In this document: in pieces, positions 27,628-33,556 of the stretch
How positions within the stretch are numbered: the first letter of the stretch is position 1
Layout: every line of letters begins with the position of its first letter
NCBI GenBank assembly: GCA_030530845.1
Contig: JAUMUE010000019.1
Location: forward strand, 1 to 33,556
Source of the DNA: Limosilactobacillus sp.
GTDB taxonomy: Bacteria; Bacillota; Bacilli; Lactobacillales; Lactobacillaceae
Reading direction: 5' to 3'
DNA: 33,556 bases
Program-made: the position numbers and the translations under genes
Notes under the pieces: generated by a model
What the model saw: the letters and a program-made list of their open reading frames with translations, nothing else
Databases searched by the model: none
What the model was told of the DNA's origin: nothing

Positions 27628-28875
27628 TTAAGACGCCTTTTCGTCCTTCATCACAAATTTTGGTTCGGCGTGATCAGTGACACAGCGCTTACCGATGACA
27701 ACTTTTTCAACATCATCACGGCTAGGCAGTTCGAACATCACGTCTTCCATAACTTCTTCTATGATGGAACGAAGACCACGCGCACCGGTATTCCGAGCGA
27801 TCGCCAACTTGGCCATTTCATTCAATGCGCCATCCGTAAAGCTCAACTCACTACCGTCAAGGCGGATCAATTCAGAATATTGCTTAACAAGGGCATTCTT
27901 AGGTTCCGTCAAGATGCGTACCAGGTCATGTTCATCAAGCTTTTCTAACGCTGTCATGACTGGCAAACGTCCGATGAATTCTGGGATCAAACCAAATTTC
28001 AGCAAGTCTTCTGGAATCACGTGTTGAAGGATGTTCTTTTCGTTGATCTCTGCGCGTTCTGCGGAGTTGGTACCAAAACCAATCGTCTTTTCACCAATCC
28101 GTTCCTTCACGATATTTTCGATCCCATCGAAGGCACCACCAACGATGAACAAGATGTTGCTGGTGTCGACTTGGATGAATTCTTGTTGTGGGTGCTTACG
28201 ACCTCCTTGAGGCGGAACGTTAGCAATTGTCCCTTCCAAGATCTTCAAAAGTGCTTGTTGAACACCTTCACCGGAGACGTCACGCGTGATTGAGACGTTT
28301 TCACTCTTCTTCGCGATCTTATCAATTTCGTCGATGTAAATAATACCCTTTTCAGCACGTTCAACATCGAAATCAGCCGCTTGGAGCAACTTCAAAATGA
28401 TGTTTTCAACGTCTTCACCAACGTATCCTGCTTCAGTCAAAGTAGTTGCGTCAGCGATCGCAAATGGTACGTTTAAAATCCGTGCTAATGATTGAGCCAA
28501 GTAAGTCTTACCTGAACCCGTTGGACCGATCACAGCGATGTTACTCTTTTGGAGCTCAGTATCGTTGTTATCACCGGTCATCATGGAATTAACACGCTTG
28601 TAGTGGTTGTAGACCGCAACGGCCAGAGTCTTCTTGGCTGCGCTTTGGCCGATTACATAGTCGTCTAATTCTCCCACGATTTCTGATGGGTTTGGGACGC
28701 GGAAAGTATTCTTTGCGTTATCTTCCGCCAATTCTTGCTTAATGATCTGTTGGCACAAATCAACACATTCATTACAGATATAAACGCCTGGTCCAGCTAC
28801 AATCTTTAATACTTCATCCTCGGACTTACCGCAGAATGAGCAATGAGCTATATTTCCACTGGTATCTTCAAACAT
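27628..28875 (-). CDS. clpX: ATP-dependent Clp protease ATP-binding subunit ClpX
   Basis: AAA+ unfoldase that feeds proteins to ClpP. The 415-residue protein begins with the C4 zinc domain (C12, C15, C34, C37) for adaptor and substrate contact. It then has Walker A GPTGSGKT at 117-124, Walker [11 protein letters not shown], the pore-loop GYVG motif, and the IGF loop (KTIGFGTN) that docks on ClpP. ATG at 28875 follows AGGAGG. The usual partner upstream is tig; here the LTA-synthase-like gene lies between them. A separate promoter is likely because a terminator closes the upstream gene. Confidence 0.98.
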   Translation of the reverse strand: MFEDTSGNIAHCSFCGKSEDEVLKIVAGPGVYICNECVDLCQQIIKQELAEDNAKNTFRVPNPSEIVGELDDYVIGQSAAKKTLAVAVYNHYKRVNSMMTGDNNDTELQKSNIAVIGPTGSGKTYLAQSLARILNVPFAIADATTLTEAGYVGEDVENIILKLLQAADFDVERAEKGIIYIDEIDKIAKKSENVSITRDVSGEGVQQALLKILEGTIANVPPQGGRKHPQQEFIQVDTSNILFIVGGAFDGIENIVKERIGEKTIGFGTNSAERAEINEKNILQHVIPEDLLKFGLIPEFIGRLPVMTALEKLDEHDLVRILTEPKNALVKQYSELIRLDGSELSFTDGALNEMAKLAIARNTGARGLRSIIEEVMEDVMFELPSRDDVEKVVIGKRCVTDHAEPKFVMKDEKAS

Positions 28876-28905
28876 TTATAAACCTCCTCTAAAGCCTATG
28901 AAATA

Positions 28906-28914
28906 ATAATACCA
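28906..28914 (-). promoter_or_regulatory. Possible extended -10 promoter of clpX
   Basis: TGGTATTAT on the minus strand (28914-28906) is an extended -10 element, about 30 bases before the clpX start. No good -35 is seen; nearby TTGATA is not at a regular distance. A short TTCGT/ACGAA inverted repeat lies just upstream. Confidence 0.4.
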
Positions 28915-28943
28915 AATTTCGTTATCAAATACGAACCAAAAGT

Positions 28944-28985
28944 CTCTAAAGTAAAACGACCCAGGAGGCTTTTCCCCTGGGTCGT
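28944..28985 (-). terminator. Terminator after the LTA-synthase-like gene
   Basis: Minus-strand ACGACCCAGG (28985-28976) pairs perfectly with 28965-28956, ten-base loop, followed by TTTTACTTTAGAG. It starts about ten bases after the stop codon. Confidence 0.88.
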
Positions 28986-28995
28986 ATACGTGATT

Positions 28996-31971
28996 TTACT
29001 TGAGTTTACCGTAGAAATTAGTGTTTTTGAGTGCGTATGATTTACCGACGTTCATGTCATATTGAACCAGCTCGTAATCATGGAGCAGCTCTTTTTGTTC
29101 AGGCGTCAAGGTCTTTTGATCCACCTTCTTACCAGTTTCATGGTCAATCAGTTCAAACCCTTTTCCACCGTCATAATTAATTGTAATTGCAGGCAACTTC
29201 TTATGTACCTCAGTCAAGAGCGCCTGGTATGCAGTCACCTTGCTGTCAGTTTGTTCCAACATCATTGGGATGAATTCAGACGTGTTGACGTAGTTGTAAT
29301 TAGTGTCGAGTTTGGTCTTGGCACCGTGTTCACGCGCGTACTTATTGGAGTAAATGAAGTAGCGGGTGGAGTGGAGTCTGATTGGATATTTGTAAATCAG
29401 GTCAGAGTTCAAAATTCCAGGATAGTGATCACCGTAGAAAACAATCGTAATCGGCTTATCAATATTGTCGATATGGTTAATAAACTTCTTTACGGCTTTA
29501 TCGGTGTATTCAGTTCCCTTCACGTACGTCGCAAATGAAGTACGAACTTCGTCATTGTCTAGGTATTTCCCAAATACCTTGCCCTTGTACTCATTATGCT
29601 TGTACCAATTATTGTAAGGCATGTGATTCTGAATCGACAGCAAGCTGATAAATTGACCACCCTTGCGCGAATCAATTTGGTGCAAAGCATTGTAGTACAG
29701 TGTGAAGTCAGAATCGTTTGGATTATCATCAATCTTCTTTTGATCGTAAATCTTGTACTTAGATCCAAAGTAAGCAAATTTATTAAAGCTGAATCTTTGA
29801 TAATCTTCAATTCTAGAATAGAAAGTACCGTCAAATGGATGAATGGCTGACTTATATTTGAAGTTCATACCAATCGTTGGGAAGAAAGGATGGTATGGAA
29901 CAACTTGAGTATACGCAACTAATGTTGGTATTGACATCAACCCAAGTGTAAATCCTGTCAAACCTTGGAATTCCATATTTGCGGTATCCCCACCATATCC
30001 AGTGGAAAGCATCTTTCCGTACGTAGATCTGTTTTGCATTGACCGAATAAATGGAATTGGATCGTGACCCTTGATCTTAACACCAGGAGCCATGTATGGA
30101 TCAATAAATGATTCACTTAAATTAAAGATCACAGTTTGATCACTGACATTCATTTTACGTTCTGCGTTAATGTTATTAGCAACCTTTTGATACTTATTAC
30201 TAATTTTCTCAATTGAAGATTCACTGTAGTTTTCTGGCTCTTTCATTGCGTTGATATCAATAAAATCCAAAATGTTTAAGATAGGACCAGATGTTTGTAA
30301 TCCAGTGACAGGATTATGAAATCCATAGTCACCATTATCAAAAGCAAGGTTCGCATTATAGATAAAAGTCCCCTCATGGTTGAACCATCTTGGAGTAATA
30401 AATAAACAAACACTTAGAATTAACCAAATGAAACTACGCTTAAAACCAACAGAATAGTCTAGGTTAGTTTTTCTCTCCAATACTATTAATGCAAAGCTAA
30501 GAACGATAACCACTATTAAAGCATAGATCCAAATTTGCTTATCTAGCATATGTGCCAAAGAATTCCAATTTACTAATTCGTTGAAATCAGCAGGGTAAAT
30601 TGGCTCACCACGATAAGTCAATTTAATCCTATTTGCAACTGACCAAGCTATAACGATAATGCTTGTTAATATATTCGAAGTCCAATATCTCCTTACAATA
30701 AAATATGCAATATTGAACAATGCATAAATAAACAAAGTGGTAAAGATGATAGTAAAAAATTGATGTGAAAGAAAATATATCAAAACATCAGGAGTTTGTC
30801 CAAACCCGAAGTTGATTTTGCCTTTGTTCGAAACTATAAAGATTGAGGCCCAAGATAATAAGTAAAACCATACCCAAGTACACAATACAACCCTATGTTT
30901 TTGGATAAATGATCCTACTTTGGCCCAGAAATATTCTACAAAATTGGTAAAACTACTAGGTTGATCGAATCCATCAATAATCTGGCTGATTCCCTTGCTT
31001 TTAGATGTTAAATAAACAAACAAGTATGATAATCCCCAGATAACACCTTCTAATATTACAGCAATTAATAATCGATTGATTGTAATTGAATGTGTAAAAG
31101 AAATCGGTTGGAATATATTCCCGAAAATTGGTGACTGCCAACACACGGCAGATGTTAGCATGATTTGTAATAATACCGGTTTAAGTTCCTTTATATACTT
31201 TTCAAAAATAGCAAAAATACTTGCAGACACCGTCAAGATTAGAGGTGAAGTTAAGCTTGAGAAAAGTAATGGATTCCAATTAGTTTGAACCTGTTGATAT
31301 AGCTGGGGTCCTAGTACCCCCCCCTCATTTATCAGAGTAAACGAGGCAACTGCTACTAGCACTGCAACTAATTTTTTCTTAAGGGTAAAACTAAATCTAC
31401 TAAGTAACATCCCCCAAGCAAAATACAAAACTAAATATACGCTAGTTAATGTATTTGTTACATCAAACATTCCAGCTGATGAAATAAAACTAAATAACGT
31501 TAATGTTACAAGCACAGTAAACGATTGCCTAATAGTAACCTTATCCATGCTTTTCTTGATTATAGGTTGAAGAATTATACTTATGATTACAGCAGAAAAT
31601 ATGCTAGAAGTACCGGTTAAGATTGGAAAAACAATTCCAAACATGCTCCACATCCGAAAATTTTTACCCTGTTGGTACATATAAAATGGGTAGAAAAATA
31701 ACAGACAAAATTCAGTAACAATCCAATATTTTACTGCTTCTCCATATTTAATGTCTTTTCTTCCATAAACCGCCCCAAAAACAATCATTGCTAAAACAAA
31801 AGTAAGTGTTTTAGCATTAGTTGGTAAATACCTTAAACTAACATGAGAACTCATATTCAGGTATGCTTGGAAGTCAAATCGTTGTATTAAAACAACCAAG
31901 GAAGCTATCGCAGTGACAACAAATGGCATCACCTTGGATATCTTACTGATTAATGTTTTATTTCTCAACAT
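28996..31971 (-). CDS. LTA-synthase-like phosphoglycerol transferase with extra N-terminal membrane domain
   Basis: A 991-residue membrane enzyme. The C-terminal half is of the LtaS/sulfatase family: about five helices (360-525), the RGEPIYPADF loop at 454-463, then an outer catalytic domain (about 610-930) with E620 (LSESF), T663 (GGDTANMEF, the position of the LtaS catalytic threonine), H783 (QNHMPY) and D848-H849 (YGDHYPG). These residues suggest it moves glycerol phosphate from phosphatidylglycerol to a surface polymer. The first 345 residues form about ten further helices. PILTGTSSIFSAVI at 116-129 and YFAWGMLLSRFS at 183-194 recall acyltransferase-3 proteins, but no N-terminal Arg/His catalytic pair is seen, so this is tentative. 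Base composition is AT-rich, and a G8 run lies at residues 216-219. ATG at 31971 follows GGAG. Function of the fusion is inferred. Confidence 0.82.
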   Translation of the reverse strand: MLRNKTLISKISKVMPFVVTAIASLVVLIQRFDFQAYLNMSSHVSLRYLPTNAKTLTFVLAMIVFGAVYGRKDIKYGEAVKYWIVTEFCLLFFYPFYMYQQGKNFRMWSMFGIVFPILTGTSSIFSAVIISIILQPIIKKSMDKVTIRQSFTVLVTLTLFSFISSAGMFDVTNTLTSVYLVLYFAWGMLLSRFSFTLKKKLVAVLVAVASFTLINEGGVLGPQLYQQVQTNWNPLLFSSLTSPLILTVSASIFAIFEKYIKELKPVLLQIMLTSAVCWQSPIFGNIFQPISFTHSITINRLLIAVILEGVIWGLSYLFVYLTSKSKGISQIIDGFDQPSSFTNFVEYFWAKVGSFIQKHRVVLCTWVWFYLLSWASIFIVSNKGKINFGFGQTPDVLIYFLSHQFFTIIFTTLFIYALFNIAYFIVRRYWTSNILTSIIVIAWSVANRIKLTYRGEPIYPADFNELVNWNSLAHMLDKQIWIYALIVVIVLSFALIVLERKTNLDYSVGFKRSFIWLILSVCLFITPRWFNHEGTFIYNANLAFDNGDYGFHNPVTGLQTSGPILNILDFIDINAMKEPENYSESSIEKISNKYQKVANNINAERKMNVSDQTVIFNLSESFIDPYMAPGVKIKGHDPIPFIRSMQNRSTYGKMLSTGYGGDTANMEFQGLTGFTLGLMSIPTLVAYTQVVPYHPFFPTIGMNFKYKSAIHPFDGTFYSRIEDYQRFSFNKFAYFGSKYKIYDQKKIDDNPNDSDFTLYYNALHQIDSRKGGQFISLLSIQNHMPYNNWYKHNEYKGKVFGKYLDNDEVRTSFATYVKGTEYTDKAVKKFINHIDNIDKPITIVFYGDHYPGILNSDLIYKYPIRLHSTRYFIYSNKYAREHGAKTKLDTNYNYVNTSEFIPMMLEQTDSKVTAYQALLTEVHKKLPAITINYDGGKGFELIDHETGKKVDQKTLTPEQKELLHDYELVQYDMNVGKSYALKNTNFYGKLK
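31317..31324 (-). repeat. Coding-strand G8 homopolymer
   Basis: Eight consecutive C on the plus strand, G on the coding strand, spanning codons for E216-G-G-V219 of the LTA-synthase-like protein. It is the longest G or C run I see in the window. Loss of one G gives a TAG two codons later; gain of one gives a TAA about a dozen codons later. Confidence 0.9.
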
Positions 31972-32004
31972 AAATGCTTACTCCTAATTATTATTTCAAT
32001 AAGC

Positions 32005-32049
32005 AACGCCCGAGCACTCTGCATACTAGTTACAGAGTACCCGGGCGTT
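32005..32049 (-). terminator. Long hairpin between tig and the LTA-synthase-like gene
   Basis: Arms 32005-32021 and 32033-32049 form 17 consecutive pairs (two G-T on the minus strand) around an 11-base loop. The tail on the minus strand is only moderately T-rich (GCTTATTG), so it could be a tig terminator or a leader structure of the downstream gene, whose start is 33 bases away. Confidence 0.65.
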
Positions 32050-32082
32050 TGCCGTTTGATAATTACTTATCTATTTTAGATC

Positions 32083-33381
32083 TTACTTGTCAGCCTTAAC
32101 TTGCTTTGCTGAGTCAGCAACCATGTCAACGGCCTTCTTGATCTTGATATCGTGAGCCAACATGTCCTTAGTCAATGCCTTAGCAACAGCATCTTCGTCC
32201 ATGCCGTATTGACCTGCCAAGTCCTTGATTTCAGCCTTGATTTCGTCATCAGTAGCTTCGATCTTAGCTTCGTCAACGATAGCTTGGAGTACCAAGTTAG
32301 TCTTAACACGTTGTTCAGCATCAGCAGCAAATTGCTTCTTCAAATCATCTTGAGTAGTACCAGTGATTTGGAAGTACATTTGTGGGTTGATACCTTGTTG
32401 TTGCATACCACCGAGGTATTGTTGCATTTGACGGTTAATATCTTCGTCCAACATTGATTGTGGAATAGCTTGAATGTCTGCGTTTGCAACTGCCTTTTCG
32501 ATAGCAGCGTCTTCAATAGCAGCCTTAGCTTGGTCTTCCTTTTGTTCTTCGAGTTGCTTGCGAACCTTGTCCTTCAAAGCGTCGAGAGTTTCAACGTCTT
32601 CGTCAACGTCCTTAGCGAATTCGTCGTTCAATTCAGGAAGTTGCTTTTCCTTGATTTCGTGAACAGTTACCTTGAAGAGTGCTTCCTTACCTGCGAGGTT
32701 GTCAGCGTGGTAATCTTCTGGGAAAGTAACCTTAACGTCCACGTCGTCACCAGAGTTTGCACCAATTAATTGGTCTTCGAAACCTGGGATGAATGAACCT
32801 GAACCTAATTCAAGTGAGTAGTTGTCAGCTGAACCACCGGCAAATTCTTCACCATCGATGCTACCCTTGTAGTCGATTACGACAGTGTCGCCATTAGCGG
32901 CTGGCTTACCTTCCTTAAGAACCAATTCAGCTTGTTGTTGACGCTTCTTTTCGATTTCAGCATCAACATCAGCGTCAGAAACAGTGGTGTCTTGAGCAGG
33001 AACTTCCATACCCTTGTATTCACCAAGCTTAACTTCTGGTTCAACATCAACTTCAGCAGTAATAGTCCAAGGTTGACCCTTTTCCATGCTCTTAATGTCG
33101 ATTTGTGGTTGAGCAACTGGCTTGATACCAGCTTCTTCAACAGCAGCGCTGTAGGCTTCTGGCAATACCTTGTTTAAAGCATCTTGGTATAATGCTTCTT
33201 CACCGTACATTTGGTCAAAGATTTGACGAGGTACACGGCCCTTACGGAAACCTGGTACGGTAATCTTCTTACGAGTTTCGGCGAATGCTTCGTCGATTCC
33301 CTTGTTAATAGTTTCAACATCAATGTCAAAGGTTAAAGTGCCTTTGCTGGCTTCGCTATCGCGTTCCCATTTTGCTGACAT
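32083..33381 (-). CDS. tig: Trigger factor
   Basis: Ribosome-bound chaperone and peptidyl-prolyl isomerase. Starting at ATG 33381 (GGAGG seven bases upstream) it has 432 residues, the usual length. The ribosome-docking signature GFRKGRVP is at 44-51. The FKBP-type isomerase domain covers about 160-245 with DTVVIDYKGSIDGEEFAGG, and the long helical C-terminal chaperone arms fill the rest. An upstream frame extension to 33414 overlaps the ribosome site and is rejected. It is normally followed by clpX; here another gene intervenes. The EF-Tu gene often precedes tig in lactobacilli and may lie just outside the window. Confidence 0.98.
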   Translation of the reverse strand: MSAKWERDSEASKGTLTFDIDVETINKGIDEAFAETRKKITVPGFRKGRVPRQIFDQMYGEEALYQDALNKVLPEAYSAAVEEAGIKPVAQPQIDIKSMEKGQPWTITAEVDVEPEVKLGEYKGMEVPAQDTTVSDADVDAEIEKKRQQQAELVLKEGKPAANGDTVVIDYKGSIDGEEFAGGSADNYSLELGSGSFIPGFEDQLIGANSGDDVDVKVTFPEDYHADNLAGKEALFKVTVHEIKEKQLPELNDEFAKDVDEDVETLDALKDKVRKQLEEQKEDQAKAAIEDAAIEKAVANADIQAIPQSMLDEDINRQMQQYLGGMQQQGINPQMYFQITGTTQDDLKKQFAADAEQRVKTNLVLQAIVDEAKIEATDDEIKAEIKDLAGQYGMDEDAVAKALTKDMLAHDIKIKKAVDMVADSAKQVKADK

Positions 33382-33439
33382 TTTATTTCCTCCAATTACA
33401 ATCAATTTGACCAAAAAATGGCCTTTTACATACTTTAAT

Positions 33440-33468
33440 AGTTTACCTTACGTAGCGTGCAATTGCAA
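33440..33468 (-). promoter_or_regulatory. Candidate tig promoter
   Basis: TTGCAA (33468-33463) and TAAACT (33445-33440) are 17 bases apart on the minus strand, about 60 bases before the start. A perfect TATAAT at 33484-33479 is an alternative -10 but has no convincing -35. Confidence 0.4.
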
Positions 33469-33516
33469 CATTTAGGCAATTATAGAATGGATTTTTAAAA
33501 CGGTTCTACAATATTT

Positions 33517-33553
33517 GGTAATGATGGAATGATTTTCCACCATTACCGTTTTT
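33517..33553 (+). terminator. Hairpin with T tail at the right edge
   Basis: Arms 33517-33527 and 33537-33547 (GGTAATGATGG and its near complement) pair at 10 of 11 positions and are followed by GTTTTT on the plus strand. No plus-strand gene precedes it. On the minus strand it lies upstream of tig, where it may end an outside gene such as tuf, although that side lacks a T run. Confidence 0.45.
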
Positions 33554-33556
33554 AGT

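Noticed and set aside
28876-28955. CtsR or CIRCE heat-shock operator before clpX
   Set aside because: No tandem GGTCAAA repeats or TTAGCACTC inverted repeat are present; only a short TTCGT/ACGAA repeat is seen.
29062-29538. 158-codon plus-strand frame opposite the LTA-synthase-like gene
   Set aside because: It covers the conserved catalytic domain in antisense and has no promoter or ribosome site of note.

Overview
The window looks like a core-genome stretch of a lactic acid bacterium. Supporting signs are a Gram-positive PolC polymerase, mevalonate-pathway HMG-CoA synthase (mvaS), a Gram-positive LexA box of the CGAAC-N4-GTTYG type, strong AGGAGG ribosome sites with occasional GTG and TTG starts, and the orders tig..clpX-engB and obgE-rnz-SDR-recJ-apt that are familiar from Lactobacillaceae. 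A Limosilactobacillus-like genome (reuteri/fermentum group) is my best guess. It is an inference from gene content, not a database match. Most genes lie on the minus strand, so the layout below follows transcription from high to low coordinates.

Region 1 (33556 to 26640): trigger factor (tig), then a 991-residue LTA-synthase-like membrane enzyme inserted before clpX, then clpX, engB and a small MazG-like pyrophosphohydrolase. A 44-codon gene with its own promoter and terminator lies on the plus strand next to uvrC. The LTA-synthase-like gene is AT-rich, has an extra N-terminal membrane half and contains a run of eight G in its coding strand. It is the most accessory-looking item in the window.

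Region 2 (26349 to 17745): uvrC; an obgE-rnz-SDR operon with a near-consensus promoter; then recJ, apt and an unrecognised two-helix membrane protein. These combine DNA repair (uvrC, recJ), ribosome assembly and tRNA 3' processing (obgE, rnz), and purine salvage (apt).

Region 3 (17744 to 12480): a CCA-less tRNA-Ser(CGA), a terminator, and the overlapping rnhA-mvaS pair. Then comes lexA on the plus strand, divergent from ynzC and yneF across a LexA box, and plsC on the plus strand, divergent from an overlapping trmN6/GIY-YIG pair. Perfect or near-perfect bidirectional terminators separate the convergent genes.

Region 4 (12480 to 80): the classic cluster rpsB-tsf-pyrH-frr-uppS-cdsA-rseP-proS-polC. 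It serves translation (S2, EF-Ts, RRF, ProS), UMP synthesis, undecaprenyl and phospholipid precursors, intramembrane proteolysis and DNA replication. A structured rpsB leader and four internal intrinsic terminators suggest graded expression along the cluster.

I found no CRISPR array, insertion sequence, prophage or defence system. No gene-free stretch exceeds 300 bases. Bases 1-79, downstream of polC, show no feature I can support. The best candidates for something unusual are the LTA-synthase-like fusion gene with its putative phase-variable G tract, and the small structured elements around tRNA-Ser and rpsB.
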